From an uncultured Armatimonadota bacterium (GTDB taxonomy: Bacteria; Armatimonadota; Fimbriimonadia; Fimbriimonadales; Fimbriimonadaceae), in assembly GCA_903927345.1 (NCBI GenBank), contig CAIYMO010000031.1:1-64000 (forward strand): a stretch of 64,000 bases of DNA, given 5' to 3'. Position numbers and translations under genes: made by a program. The notes beneath the pieces were generated by a model. It had not been told where the DNA came from and ran no database searches. It was given only the letters and a program-made list of their open reading frames with translations. Shown here in pieces: positions 18,056 through 26,560 of this stretch; the first letter of the stretch is position 1, and each line of letters starts with the position of its first letter.

Positions 18056-19576
18056 ATGGGCAAATACAAACTCGATCTCAGCAACGCCGCTCAGATCAAC
18101 AAGAATCTCGACGTTGAGACCCTCATTCAGCACTGCGTTGAGAGAGACAATTGTAAACGGCTCGCAAACGGCGCTGTCGTCGCGTTCTCCGGCGAATATA
18201 CAGGTCGAACGCCAAAAGATAAGTACACCGTTGCGGACTCCGCGTGTGAAGACCACATTTGGTGGGAAAACAACAACCGGATGACTCCGGAGCTGTTTGA
18301 CTCCCTCTTTACCAAGTTCCAAGATTACGCATCAGGAAAAGACCTCTACATTGTCGACACCTTCGGAGGAGCGGACCCCGCCCACCGAATCAAGGTTCGA
18401 TTCATCGTTGAACGCCCCTACCACGCGCTTTTCATCAAGCAGCTATTGATTCGCCCAAGCGCGGAGGAGCTTGCGTCCTTCGAGCCAGATTGGACGGTTG
18501 TTGACTTCGGTAAGCGATCCTTCAACCCAGAGACTGAAGGCACTCGTGGCGACGCTGTCATCGCGCTAAACATGCCCGAGCAAACAGTTCTGATCGGAGG
18601 CACTCAATACGCCGGAGAGATGAAGAAGTCGGTCTTCACCATCATGAACTACCTTCTTCCTCTGAAGGGTGTCATGGCCATGCACTGCTCTGCAAACGTT
18701 GGCCCAACTGGCGATACCGCCTTGTTCTTCGGCCTAAGTGGAACTGGTAAGACCACACTATCTGCCGATCCTGATCGAATGCTGATCGGCGACGATGAGC
18801 ACGGCTGGACAAACGAAGGTGTCTTCAACGTTGAAGGAGGTTGCTACGCAAAGTGCATCGGACTCACCGAAGAGAAGGAGCCCGAAATCTTCCACGCGAT
18901 TCGCACGGGAGCGATCTTGGAGAACGTTGTTTTGGATGCCGACGGTTATCCTGATTTCAACGACCAGTCGATCACCGAGAACACCCGTGTTGCTTACCCA
19001 ATTGAGCACATCGACAAGATCATGACCCCGAGCGTCGGTGGTCATCCAAAGAACATTGTCTTCCTAACCTGCGACGCCATGGGTGTCCTCCCTCCGATTT
19101 CACGCCTCACTAAGGAGCAAGCCATGTACTTCTTCCTGAATGGTTACACGGCCAAGGTTGGAGGAACCGAAAAAGGTGTTACCGAGCCCAAGAGCGTATT
19201 CTCCGCATGCTTCGGTCAGCCGTTCCTGCCTCTGCGCCCCAAGGTCTACGCCGAGCTGCTTGGGAAAAAGATTGATGAGCACGGTTCCAAAGTTTGGCTG
19301 ATCAACACCGGTTGGACCGGGGGCCCTTATGGAGTTGGTTCACGCATGAAACTAGGCTTTACTCGAGCGATGATTCACGCAGCGTTCGATGGTCAGCTTG
19401 ACGAGGTGGTCTTCGAGACGGATCCGATTTTCGGACTCCATTTCCCCACGACCTGCCCCAATGTCCCAAGCGAAATCCTGAACCCTCGAAACACCTGGAG
19501 CGATACCGCCGCATACGATGCGCAAGCGACAAAGCTCCACGGAATGTTTGAAGAAAACGCCAAGCAGTTCGATTGA
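18056..19576 (+). CDS. pckA: Phosphoenolpyruvate carboxykinase (ATP)
   Basis: A 506-residue ATP-dependent PEPCK that converts oxaloacetate and ATP to PEP, CO2 and ADP in gluconeogenesis. Diagnostic pieces are present: GEYTGRTPKDKY near 46-57, the kinase-1a loop GLSGTGKTT at 226-234, GDDEHGW at 245-251 (metal-binding kinase-2) and NTGWTGGPYGVG near 420. Length is slightly below the usual 525-540. It is a single-gene unit with a leaderless-type promoter. The malate dehydrogenase at 25248 is its likely metabolic partner, though not co-transcribed. Confidence 0.95.
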   Translation: MGKYKLDLSNAAQINKNLDVETLIQHCVERDNCKRLANGAVVAFSGEYTGRTPKDKYTVADSACEDHIWWENNNRMTPELFDSLFTKFQDYASGKDLYIVDTFGGADPAHRIKVRFIVERPYHALFIKQLLIRPSAEELASFEPDWTVVDFGKRSFNPETEGTRGDAVIALNMPEQTVLIGGTQYAGEMKKSVFTIMNYLLPLKGVMAMHCSANVGPTGDTALFFGLSGTGKTTLSADPDRMLIGDDEHGWTNEGVFNVEGGCYAKCIGLTEEKEPEIFHAIRTGAILENVVLDADGYPDFNDQSITENTRVAYPIEHIDKIMTPSVGGHPKNIVFLTCDAMGVLPPISRLTKEQAMYFFLNGYTAKVGGTEKGVTEPKSVFSACFGQPFLPLRPKVYAELLGKKIDEHGSKVWLINTGWTGGPYGVGSRMKLGFTRAMIHAAFDGQLDEVVFETDPIFGLHFPTTCPNVPSEILNPRNTWSDTAAYDAQATKLHGMFEENAKQFD

Positions 19577-19609
19577 GGCAGTAGGCTGTTGGCAGGCTCC
19601 AGCGGTGCC

Positions 19610-19615
19610 GACAAT
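19610..19615 (+). promoter_or_regulatory. -10-like GACAAT, leaderless acyltransferase promoter
   Basis: GACAAT, 6 nt (AGCCTC), then ATG 19622. This spacing decides the start in favour of 19622 over an upstream TTG at 19589. Confidence 0.4.
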
Positions 19616-19621
19616 AGCCTC

Positions 19622-20767
19622 ATGACTCAAGAAGTATCGCCTCAATCTGTGGCCAAGGGCTCAAATGCTCCAGCCCATGTTGATGCGTTGACTTCCGTGC
19701 GTTTTCTGGCGGCGTTGTCAGTGCTGCTCGCGCACTTTGACGAGTCGCTTGAGCCGTTGATTCCTGGGGCACTCTACGGATTCATCCATCGTGGTGGAAC
19801 GGCTGTGATGTTTTTCTTTGTGCTCTCTGGGTTCATCATGACCCACGTTTACCAGACTCGTGATCTTTCCACGCGTCAGGCAAGAAAGACATACTTTGTT
19901 GCTCGGTTCGCCCGTATCGCCCCCCTCTACTACATTGCGCTGGGGATGGGACTTCTCAACATCATTGCCGGTGCAAACAAGGGGGCATATCCAGTCTCGA
20001 TATGGCTGGGTTCAATCGTAAGTAAGTTCACGTTCACCCAAGCTCTGTTCCCAGCAGTTGTCAAGGATCCGGCCTGGGCTCTGGTCACCTGGACACTTAG
20101 CGTCGAAGCCTGCTTCTATGTCCTCTTTCCGTTCATCTTTATCAAGTTTCTGGACCTGAAGCCGAGGGCACTGCTCATCGTCGCCCTAATCGCGGTCTGC
20201 TATTCCGCAGCGATTCCACAACTCGCCCAGAACATGACAGACGCGGCCATGGGGCAGCGAGTTTGGTACCTGAACGCCTTTATGTATCCTGGATTTTTCC
20301 TGATTGGAATGATTGTCCGTCGAGCACAAGATCGCTATGCAGACTTGGCAATCAAATACTGGCCGCTTCTGCTGGCTGTGGGATGCGGCGTCATTGCGTC
20401 AGTTCGCGTCTTTGAGGTCCAACTTTGGCTAACAAACAGTGGACATCTGATGGGGTCATCGCTAGTGCTCCTAGGTCTTTTCAACGCCAAAGGGGTTGTC
20501 TCGCAGGTTTTCCAACAACGCCAATTTGTCCTGCTCGGTGAGGCCAGCTATGCTCTGTATTTGATCCATGGTCCCGTAGGATCAATCTTGGAGAAGGTAA
20601 AGATTCACCCAAAAGAGCACTTCTCTCACTTCATCTTGTTCACCGTAGTTGCCATCGCAGTGAGCATCGCCTCGTTCAAGTTGGTGGAAATCCCGGCCCG
20701 TAACTGGATCACGAGCCGGTTTAAGAATCCATCAAGCCGGATTAAAGGAAGCGCTTCCACCAGCTGA
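19622..20767 (+). CDS. Acyltransferase 3 family membrane protein (O-acetyltransferase)
   Basis: A 381-residue, roughly ten-helix acyltransferase. The family hallmark is the first helix with LTSVRFLAALSVLLAHFD, whose Arg and His are the conserved catalytic pair, and the later LGEASYALYLIHGP helix. Relatives O-acetylate peptidoglycan, exopolysaccharide or LPS sugars from cytoplasmic acyl-CoA. I prefer ATG 19622 over TTG 19589 because of the GACAAT hexamer 6 nt upstream. The 3' end overlaps the convergent S9 peptidase by 26 nt, the longest convergent overlap of the window. Confidence 0.87.
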   Translation: MTQEVSPQSVAKGSNAPAHVDALTSVRFLAALSVLLAHFDESLEPLIPGALYGFIHRGGTAVMFFFVLSGFIMTHVYQTRDLSTRQARKTYFVARFARIAPLYYIALGMGLLNIIAGANKGAYPVSIWLGSIVSKFTFTQALFPAVVKDPAWALVTWTLSVEACFYVLFPFIFIKFLDLKPRALLIVALIAVCYSAAIPQLAQNMTDAAMGQRVWYLNAFMYPGFFLIGMIVRRAQDRYADLAIKYWPLLLAVGCGVIASVRVFEVQLWLTNSGHLMGSSLVLLGLFNAKGVVSQVFQQRQFVLLGEASYALYLIHGPVGSILEKVKIHPKEHFSHFILFTVVAIAVSIASFKLVEIPARNWITSRFKNPSSRIKGSASTS

Positions 20768-22730
20768 CGATTTCGTTCAGCCGGTGCTGCCGAAGGTCAG
20801 CGGGTCCCGAGCGGCTCATGCCGTGCGAGGTCGAAGCAGGGTAGCGCACAAATCGCGTCGGGACTCCGTTCTGCTGAAGAGCGGAGTAGACCTGTTCACC
20901 CTGCTCAATATTGCATCGCAGGTCACCGGCCGAGTGAATCACGAGTGTCGGCGTTGTGACATCCTTAAAGAAGGAAATTGGAGACTGACGCCAGAGCTCT
21001 TTGATGTCATTCAGATCTCCCCACGCATTGCCTTTGAAGTAACCATCCTTGTTCATCGGGAAGTCACTGTTGCCCGCCATCGACACAAAGTTACTCACGC
21101 AACGATCCGTAATCGCCGCCTTGTACTCCTTGGTGTGCCCAATGACCCAGTTCGTCATGTAACCGCCGTAGGAACCGCCCATGACACCCATTCGGGTCGA
21201 GTCGATAAAGGATTGAGACTTCATCCAAGCGGTCGCGGTTTGGATGTCCACCCAGTCGGCCGTGCCCCAATCCCCCTGAATGGCCTTGGTGTGTGCCTCG
21301 CCATATCCTGTTGATCCGCGAGGGTTGGTATAGACCACAACGTATCCTTGGGCCGCCAAGACCTGGAATTCGTGGAAGAATGCCCACCCGTACTGAGCGT
21401 GTGGTCCGCCATGGACCTCAAGGACTGCCGGCCATGGTCCCTCTCCAGCGGGCTTGATCACCCAACCATGTAGCTTGGTGTTATCTGGAGTGTCGAGCCA
21501 AATCTCCTCAGCAGGTCGAACATCGACTGCAGAGTGCCATCCGGAGTTAAAGGAAGTCAGCGTGCGGATTGTGCCGGAAGCCAAATCTTCAACGACCGCA
21601 AGCTCAGGAATCATTGTCGGAGTGCTGAACACGCCCACGACGCCTCCCCCATGCACCGAGTTTCCGGCAAACAAATGTTTGCCCTGAGTGTGTAGCTCAA
21701 TGCCGCCGTCAAGAGAAATCGTGGCGAAGTGGGTCTCACCTTTGGTTCCGATCACCCCAAAGAGTGCTCCTGAATCTTCGCGCCACTCAATCCAAGCACC
21801 AAAGCTCGCCTCTTTGGTGTCGCTCAAAGTAGAGACAGTAAGACTGTGGTCTGTTTGTTCAGTGAGGTTGCGGACCTCTCCTCCGCCCACCGGGCAGACG
21901 AAAACGTGGGTGTTCCGAACACCCCAAGGATCTTCTAGATCTACATTTCCAGCCCAAGCAAACGTTGTGCCGTCGGGTGACCAGCGAAGGCTCTGCTTCT
22001 CTCCGACGGGCAAGCCTGCCACTTGCGTCTCAGATCCGTCAAGGCGCACTCGGTAGATCTGATCATTTGGCTTCTCGCGGAATGGATGAGCGCAAGCACT
22101 TCGGATCACGCCAAGTTCATCTGAGCTTGGTGACCACCAAAAATCGTAGTTTCCGTGGGCGTCTCGATCGCTCAGCAGAGTTACTTCTCGGCTCGCAACA
22201 TTCAGCAAGTAAAGCTTGTAGCGTTGATCGCCAAAGTATCCATCGCCGTCGAGTCGATACCACTCAGCCTCGGTGGCAAGCGGAGCCTCACTCATTCCCG
22301 CCTCCTCGCGCTCTTTTTTGCCCTTCTTCGTGAACTCAAGTGCAGTCTCCCGGAAGGTGAATGCAATCCACTCAGAGTTCGGCGACCACTTGTAATCCCC
22401 AACAGAACCCTCTGTCAGCTTGGTCAATGCGTGCGCCTCTCCCACCGTGGGCAGGAACATGATTTGCGGTCCGTCTGCGTCACGTGCAGACACAAACGAG
22501 ATTCCTGATCCGTTTGGTGCCCATCGTCCAGAACTTGAGGACGTTGATCCCTGGGTCAACTGAGTGCAACCACCCGCCAGGTCCGAAACCCAAAGCTGAT
22601 TGACGGACTTGAGCTTCTCGCCAATGGTCTTCAGACCGAACAAAATTCTCGCTCCGTCTGGGGAAAACTGAGGGTCAGAAACGAGTTTGAAACTCAACAG
22701 GTCATCGATCGACACCGGCCGTTTGGACAT
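20742..22730 (-). CDS. S9 family prolyl oligopeptidase / acylaminoacyl peptidase
   Basis: A 662-residue serine peptidase with an N-terminal WD40-like (TolB/DPP-type) propeller, about residues 1-400, containing repeated FSPDG, WSPNSEW and WSPDGTTF blades. The C-terminal alpha/beta hydrolase has nucleophile GGSYGGY (about 513), the acid in SAGDLRCN (about 600) and His in STSHGMS (about 637). No signal peptide is visible, so it is probably cytoplasmic and trims peptides or N-acylated amino acids. ATG is preceded by TAGACT at exactly 6 nt. Confidence 0.9.
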   Translation of the reverse strand: MSKRPVSIDDLLSFKLVSDPQFSPDGARILFGLKTIGEKLKSVNQLWVSDLAGGCTQLTQGSTSSSSGRWAPNGSGISFVSARDADGPQIMFLPTVGEAHALTKLTEGSVGDYKWSPNSEWIAFTFRETALEFTKKGKKEREEAGMSEAPLATEAEWYRLDGDGYFGDQRYKLYLLNVASREVTLLSDRDAHGNYDFWWSPSSDELGVIRSACAHPFREKPNDQIYRVRLDGSETQVAGLPVGEKQSLRWSPDGTTFAWAGNVDLEDPWGVRNTHVFVCPVGGGEVRNLTEQTDHSLTVSTLSDTKEASFGAWIEWREDSGALFGVIGTKGETHFATISLDGGIELHTQGKHLFAGNSVHGGGVVGVFSTPTMIPELAVVEDLASGTIRTLTSFNSGWHSAVDVRPAEEIWLDTPDNTKLHGWVIKPAGEGPWPAVLEVHGGPHAQYGWAFFHEFQVLAAQGYVVVYTNPRGSTGYGEAHTKAIQGDWGTADWVDIQTATAWMKSQSFIDSTRMGVMGGSYGGYMTNWVIGHTKEYKAAITDRCVSNFVSMAGNSDFPMNKDGYFKGNAWGDLNDIKELWRQSPISFFKDVTTPTLVIHSAGDLRCNIEQGEQVYSALQQNGVPTRFVRYPASTSHGMSRSGPADLRQHRLNEIVSWWKRFL

Positions 22731-22736
22731 GTACCG

Positions 22737-22742
22737 AGTCTA
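22737..22742 (-). promoter_or_regulatory. -10 hexamer TAGACT, leaderless promoter
   Basis: TAGACT, 6 nt (CGGTAC), then ATG of the S9 peptidase. The TAG is in frame. Confidence 0.5.
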
Positions 22743-22767
22743 CGCAACCTGGATTCAGAAATTCTCG

Positions 22768-23370
22768 CTACGCTAGGATTTCAACCAATTCTTTATGACC
22801 AGCGAGTTCTGCAATCTCGGCAGGTGTTTTGCCTTCAGGACCCGCAATAGGAGAAGCACCGTTCTCAATCAAAAAGTGAGCAAGCGCTCGGTTGCCATCA
22901 TGGGCCGCATAGTGTAACGGGGTCCAGCCTGACCTGCTCGCAAGATTAACGTCTGCACCTTCAAACACTAGTTCGCGAGCAATCGCCTCATGCTTGTTTG
23001 CCAACGCGGCGTGCAACGGCGATACCCCGAGCGGATTCTCGGAGAGCCAATCGAGAGAAGCGCGTCGAGCGAGCAGGAACCGAACCGCTTCCAGATGGCC
23101 AAAAAATGCTGCCAAGTGGAGTGGTTGCCATCCATCCTCACTCACCGCCTCCACGTCCACGCTCTCAAGGTCTGCAACGCGCCCAAATGCCGCCGCTTCA
23201 AACGATGAAAGATTGGTCTTTTGGTCGACGATCGAAGAGGCAAGATCCGCGTGTCCGTGATACAACGCCAAAAGCGCCGCACCGGGTTCATCGGCCAAAC
23301 CGGGGTTTTGCTCCAGCAGACTAAACGCTGCTGAAGTGTGGCCTTGTTGAATGAGTTCACATAAACCCAC
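22768..23370 (-). CDS. Ankyrin repeat protein
   Basis: A 200-residue all-helical protein, probably cytoplasmic. At least four ankyrin units are visible: DGWQPLHLAAFFGHLEAVRF, GVSPLHAALANKHEAIARE, GWTPLHYAAHDGNRALAHF and GKTPAEIAELAGHKELVEI, at about 79, 113, 146 and 179. The first 75 residues are more degenerate repeats. It is a protein-binding scaffold of unknown partner. GTG start with TAAAAT at 6 nt upstream. It is 12 nt from the isochorismatase-like gene, which it follows on the same strand. Confidence 0.85.
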   Translation of the reverse strand: MGLCELIQQGHTSAAFSLLEQNPGLADEPGAALLALYHGHADLASSIVDQKTNLSSFEAAAFGRVADLESVDVEAVSEDGWQPLHLAAFFGHLEAVRFLLARRASLDWLSENPLGVSPLHAALANKHEAIARELVFEGADVNLASRSGWTPLHYAAHDGNRALAHFLIENGASPIAGPEGKTPAEIAELAGHKELVEILA

Positions 23371-23376
23371 AAGGAG

Positions 23377-23382
23377 ATTTTA
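23377..23382 (-). promoter_or_regulatory. Extended -10 TGaTAAAAT, leaderless promoter
   Basis: TAAAAT with upstream TG, 6 nt (CTCCTT), then GTG of the ankyrin gene. CTCCTT is anti-Shine-Dalgarno in sense, so no ribosome site exists here. Confidence 0.55.
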
Positions 23383-23934
23383 TCAGAATTGCTTGACGAC
23401 TGCTAATAACTCTTTGAAGTGAGAGTTGTCGGCAGAGTTGCACCATTCGTATGCCACGGCCTCCGAGTGCACCGGAATGATCCCGGCATCGCGTAGTCGC
23501 TCCATTCCGAGCTTATGCCGATCTTGTGAGCTAGACGAGAGCGCATCAGGGCACACCACGACTTCAAATCCTTTCGCCTGCAAGTCAAGAGCGGTCTGCG
23601 AAACACAAATGTGAGTCTCAATCCCGACAATCACAACTTGGCGCCGACCGATAGCCTCCAATGCGGCAAAGAACTCTGGATTCGCCGCCGCAGAAAACTC
23701 CATCTTGGGATGCACTGAATCAAAGAGCCCGTTGAATCGGACGTCAGTTCCCCCCATCCTCGAAGGGTACTGCTCGGAGGCGATGACCGGCACACCGAAC
23801 ACTTTGGCGGCGCGGCACAAAAATTCTGACCTAGCAAGAACACGGTCAGCCTCATGAATGATCTTCAGAAAAGACTCTTGAAGGTCGATCACTAGCAAAA
23901 TCGACTTGTCTGTACACAATTTAATCGTTGGCAT
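23383..23934 (-). CDS. Isochorismatase-like cysteine hydrolase
   Basis: A 183-residue hydrolase of the nicotinamidase/isochorismatase superfamily. The catalytic Asp is in LLVIDLQESF (about 16), and the Cys is in GIETHICVSQTALDL (about 112). The cis-peptide region VVIVGIETH is present. Substrates of relatives include nicotinamide, N-carbamoyl amides and isochorismate. An upstream GTG at 23952 is in frame, but I prefer ATG 23934 because CAAAAT lies 6 nt before it and because the family begins at the MPTIKL strand. Confidence 0.82.
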   Translation of the reverse strand: MPTIKLCTDKSILLVIDLQESFLKIIHEADRVLARSEFLCRAAKVFGVPVIASEQYPSRMGGTDVRFNGLFDSVHPKMEFSAAANPEFFAALEAIGRRQVVIVGIETHICVSQTALDLQAKGFEVVVCPDALSSSSQDRHKLGMERLRDAGIIPVHSEAVAYEWCNSADNSHFKELLAVVKQF

Positions 23935-23940
23935 TGATTG

Positions 23941-23946
23941 ATTTTG
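23941..23946 (-). promoter_or_regulatory. -10-like CAAAAT, leaderless promoter
   Basis: CAAAAT, 6 nt (CAATCA), then ATG 23934. One mismatch to TANNNT. Confidence 0.35.
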
Positions 23947-23958
23947 AACCACAAAACG

Positions 23959-23987
23959 TGGACAAGCCTTGCTGTAGGGTTTATAAT
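23959..23987 (+). promoter_or_regulatory. Near-consensus sigma-70 promoter of the beta-barrel gene
   Basis: TGGACA (23959-23964), 17-nt spacer, TATAAT (23982-23987): one mismatch to consensus at ideal spacing. It predicts a start near 23994 and a leader of about 52 nt. An ATG inside this -10 (23986) therefore cannot be the start codon. Confidence 0.75.
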
Positions 23988-24045
23988 GAGCAAGACGACG
24001 GGCACGGAAACATTGCCGGGGCTTGGACGCGATTGGATATCGAAA

Positions 24046-24573
24046 ATGAAAACGACTTTGATGGCGCTGACGGCAGTGATGATCTCCGGTGTAGCTTCGG
24101 CTAACTCGAACTTCCAGGATTCTGGTGTGAACCTTGAGGGCTTCGTTGTTAAGCTCGGACTTGCTTTCCCAATTGACAACACCCTGAAGAACAACCTCTC
24201 GAGCAACATTAACTCGCTCGGACTTGAGTTCGGAATTTCAAGCAGCTATGCAAAGAACTCCGAAGCCTTCCTCGGACTCGACTACTACGGCAAGAACGTC
24301 GGTCAGTTCAGCAAGGGTTCGCTCACCGCTGTAACCTACAACACCCGACTCTTCAAGGAAGCAGACGGTGCACGACGAAGCTACACCCTCCTCGGAATCG
24401 GTCTTGGCTTCACCGACATCACCTCCAGCGACACCGTTTATCTCCTCAAGGGCGGCTTCGGTAAAGAGCTCAGCGACCACACCTTCATCGAAGCTGTCGG
24501 AACCTTCTCAAGCAAGACCGCAAACGACGGTTCGTTCAACACGATCGGTCTTTACTTCGGCTACCGATTCTAG
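24046..24573 (+). CDS. Small outer-membrane beta-barrel-like protein
   Basis: A 175-residue exported protein with a classic signal peptide (MKTTLMAL..., cleavage after GVASA, residue 19). The mature part alternates polar and hydrophobic residues with many Gly/Ser/Tyr and ends LYFGYRF. A terminal Phe is the hallmark of proteins recognised by the BAM complex, so an eight-strand-type barrel is likely. No enzyme motif is visible. The gene has the strongest promoter and one of the best terminators in the window, so it is probably abundant. An earlier in-frame ATG at 23986 falls inside the -10 element and is rejected. Confidence 0.75.
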   Translation: MKTTLMALTAVMISGVASANSNFQDSGVNLEGFVVKLGLAFPIDNTLKNNLSSNINSLGLEFGISSSYAKNSEAFLGLDYYGKNVGQFSKGSLTAVTYNTRLFKEADGARRSYTLLGIGLGFTDITSSDTVYLLKGGFGKELSDHTFIEAVGTFSSKTANDGSFNTIGLYFGYRF

Positions 24574-24594
24574 TCTTTCAGGCTTGAAAATCAA

Positions 24595-24628
24595 GACCCT
24601 CCGCACATAGTGTTCGGAGGGTCTTTTT
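24595..24628 (+). terminator. Rho-independent terminator after beta-barrel gene
   Basis: GACCCTCCG (24595-24603) pairs with CGGAGGGTC (24615-24623), with an inner CAC/GTG, followed by TTTTT. Confidence 0.85.
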
Positions 24629-24652
24629 AGTTTTTGATATGACCTATTTGCC

Positions 24653-25168
24653 ATGAACTCACAAGGCGATTTCCAACCTGCAGATCAAAGCCTTCCAGTG
24701 TGGGAAATTGTTCAGAAGCCAGGTCTGTTCTCACTTGGAAAGCCTGTACTTCGAAAGGGCTCAACAGTCTTAGCGATAGAAGGGGATGGCTACCGCACCG
24801 CCAAATGCGAAAGCACGAGTTGGTGCGCTGAAATTGAGACATCAAAGTCGCACCATAGTCTGTTAACGAGATTCCAAATTCGGAACAGAAACGCTCAGTT
24901 CTATCTGATGCTTGGGTACGACGGCAGTGTCCGCGTTTCGCATCCAGAGTTAGCCGTGGTCAACCGAACGATAGGAGGCGTAAGCATCGAACTAATGGGC
25001 GTTGGGGCCGCTCAGCGCCGAGAATCCTGGAAAGACAAAGATACGTCTCGCAATGTCGTTGCCTTTGTTGAGATTCTGAATACGGCAGATGAGGACTCGG
25101 AGCAGTTGCTGGCTTGGCTCTGCTTGGTAATTGGAATCATGGCGTACGTTCCAAGCTCAGATGGCTAG
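24653..25168 (+). CDS. Hypothetical protein
   Basis: A 171-residue protein that I do not recognise. It lacks a signal peptide. The body looks like a beta-rich domain (EGDGYRTAKCES, TRFQIRNRNAQFYLML, GGVSIELMGVG), and the C-terminus ends in one hydrophobic helix (about 152-166), so it might be tail-anchored. It sits between the terminator of the barrel gene and a strong bidirectional hairpin, so it is its own unit. No clear TANNNT or Shine-Dalgarno decides the start. Confidence 0.6.
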   Translation: MNSQGDFQPADQSLPVWEIVQKPGLFSLGKPVLRKGSTVLAIEGDGYRTAKCESTSWCAEIETSKSHHSLLTRFQIRNRNAQFYLMLGYDGSVRVSHPELAVVNRTIGGVSIELMGVGAAQRRESWKDKDTSRNVVAFVEILNTADEDSEQLLAWLCLVIGIMAYVPSSDG

Positions 25169-25196
25169 CGATACTCAAAAGGCATCTTTTCACATG

Positions 25197-25228
25197 GAAA
25201 TGCCCTGCTCTTTTGAGCAGGGCATTTC
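25197..25228. terminator. Bidirectional 14-bp hairpin between convergent genes
   Basis: GAAATGCCCTGCTC (25197-25210), loop TTTT, GAGCAGGGCATTTC (25215-25228): a perfect 14-bp stem in the gap between the hypothetical gene and malate dehydrogenase. The T-tracts are weak on both sides. Confidence 0.7.
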
Positions 25229-25247
25229 TGTATTGGAGGCCCGATTC

Positions 25248-26180
25248 TTACTGAATCTGAGTCCAGATTTCTTTGAGCGATGCTGCCGACTTGTGGAGCA
25301 GTTCCTTCTCTTCAGCGCTGACCTGAGGCTCGATGATCTCGACCACACCGTTTCGTCCGACCACGGTAGGAAGCGAGAGTGAGATATCAGAGATGCCGAG
25401 CTTGCCGCTCTGCACTGCGCTGACTGGGAGGATGGCGTGGGAGTCAAGAGCGATCGCCTCAACAACTTCCTTGATCGAAACACCAACCGCTCGACCTGCA
25501 CCGCCCTTCAGGCGAATAACTTCTGCGCCGGACTTTCGAGTGAACTCGAAAACGCCCTTCACTGCCTCGGCATCAACGCCTGGGTAAGAGGTGAGAGGCA
25601 CGCCCTGTGCGGTTGCCGAAGAAAGGATCGGAACCATCGTGTCGCCGTGCTCGCCAAGGACAAGAGCCTTGACGTCAGGAGCCGAAAGGTTAAAGTGATC
25701 CGCAAGAAGCGATCGGAATCGTGCAGTGTCGAGAACGGTTCCAAGACCAAGAACCTGCGACTCAGGAAGGATTCCCGACTTCGCCGCGAGGTGGGTCAGA
25801 ATGTCAACCGGGTTGGAAACAACCACGATTGTTGCGCCTTCGTTGAGGGTGCAACCCTTAAGGCTCTCAAGGATTCCCTTGAACAAGCCTACGTTTCGGT
25901 TGATCAGGTCAAGCCGAGTCTCATCTGGCTTACGTCGAAGACCAGCGGTGATGACAACGCAGTCCGAACCGTTCACGATGTCGTACGAACTGGACGAAGT
26001 GAACTTGATGTTGCTGGTCAGTGAGGAGCCGTGGCGAAGATCGAGTGCTTCACCATCCGCCATATCCGGGTTGGCGTCTACCAACGCAATCTCCCGAACC
26101 TTTCCGCCGAGCTGGAGCGCATAGGCCGCGTCCGATCCGACTCGTCCGCCGCCGCCGATGATGCTTACCTTAAATCCCAT
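25248..26180 (-). CDS. mdh: Malate dehydrogenase (LDH-like family)
   Basis: A 310-residue NAD-dependent 2-hydroxyacid dehydrogenase. GGGGRVGSDAA near 8-18 is the Rossmann turn, Asp in LVDANPD binds NAD ribose, VSNPVDILTH carries the substrate-side Asn, and LGEHGDTMVP has the catalytic His. At the discriminating position before KPDETR there is Arg where lactate dehydrogenases have Gln, so malate/oxaloacetate is the likely pair. I use ATG 26180; an in-frame upstream ATG at 26225 would add 15 residues before the first beta-strand. CATAAT lies 10 nt before ATG 26180, implying a leader of about 4 nt. Confidence 0.88.
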   Translation of the reverse strand: MGFKVSIIGGGGRVGSDAAYALQLGGKVREIALVDANPDMADGEALDLRHGSSLTSNIKFTSSSSYDIVNGSDCVVITAGLRRKPDETRLDLINRNVGLFKGILESLKGCTLNEGATIVVVSNPVDILTHLAAKSGILPESQVLGLGTVLDTARFRSLLADHFNLSAPDVKALVLGEHGDTMVPILSSATAQGVPLTSYPGVDAEAVKGVFEFTRKSGAEVIRLKGGAGRAVGVSIKEVVEAIALDSHAILPVSAVQSGKLGISDISLSLPTVVGRNGVVEIIEPQVSAEEKELLHKSAASLKEIWTQIQ

Positions 26181-26244
26181 CTTGTCTGTAATTATGGCAG
26201 GTTGCGTGACCCGGGTTACCCGCACGTCTGCTTGGATAACAGAT

Positions 26245-26275
26245 AAGCCCCATCGCCGTAAGGCAAATGGGGCTT
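26245..26275 (-). terminator. Hairpin between the small basic protein gene and mdh
   Basis: AAGCCCCAT (26245-26253) pairs with ATGGGGCTT (26267-26275), with an inner GCC-GTAA-GGC. It lies about 25 nt beyond the stop of the minus-strand small basic gene. The T-tract is poor on the minus strand. Confidence 0.6.
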
Positions 26276-26298
26276 TCTAGTTGTCGAGTAACAAGTAG

Positions 26299-26529
26299 TT
26301 ACGCTGCTTTGACTTCGTCCGCAAGCTGTTGATTGACGTAGACCTGAAGCCGCAATTCTTGAATTTTGGTTAGGTTGCCATGCTTATGTTCCTTAGCGCC
26401 CGGAACCGGAGCGGGGCGGTCTGCCTTCCGCTTCTGAACCGTCTTGAGTAGCCACTCCTTTGTGTCTTCGATCTTTGCAACCACGCGTCGTGTTTGCTTT
26501 CTTCGCCAAGCTCGAGTTCGATTTGTCAT
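26299..26529 (-). CDS. Small, highly basic protein of unknown function
   Basis: A 76-residue protein that I do not recognise. It is rich in Arg and Lys, starting TNRTRAWRRKQTRRVV, with a mostly helical prediction and no hydrophobic segment. It may bind nucleic acid or ribosomes. GAAGGA 4 nt before ATG 26529 is a good ribosome site; an upstream in-frame ATG at 26595 would place the 5' inverted repeats inside the coding region and is rejected. Three inverted repeats lie upstream (26542-26652) and a hairpin downstream (26245-26275). Confidence 0.7.
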   Translation of the reverse strand: MTNRTRAWRRKQTRRVVAKIEDTKEWLLKTVQKRKADRPAPVPGAKEHKHGNLTKIQELRLQVYVNQQLADEVKAA

Positions 26530-26541
26530 CGTATCCTTCTC

Positions 26542-26559
26542 GTGCCGTATTAACGGCAC
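26542..26559 (-). repeat. Inverted repeat GTGCCGT-ATTA-ACGGCAC
   Basis: A perfect 7-bp inverted repeat with 4-nt centre, ending 12 nt from the ATG and just before the Shine-Dalgarno of the small basic gene. It could be an operator or an RNA hairpin controlling translation. Confidence 0.5.
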
Positions 26560-26560
26560 A

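Noticed and set aside
19589-19621. TTG start at 19589 for the acyltransferase
   Set aside because: The GACAAT hexamer 6 nt before ATG 19622 fits the local promoter rule, and the extra residues add nothing recognisable.
23986-24045. Earlier ATG (23986) for the beta-barrel gene
   Set aside because: It lies inside the TATAAT of the promoter, and the signal peptide only makes sense from ATG 24046.
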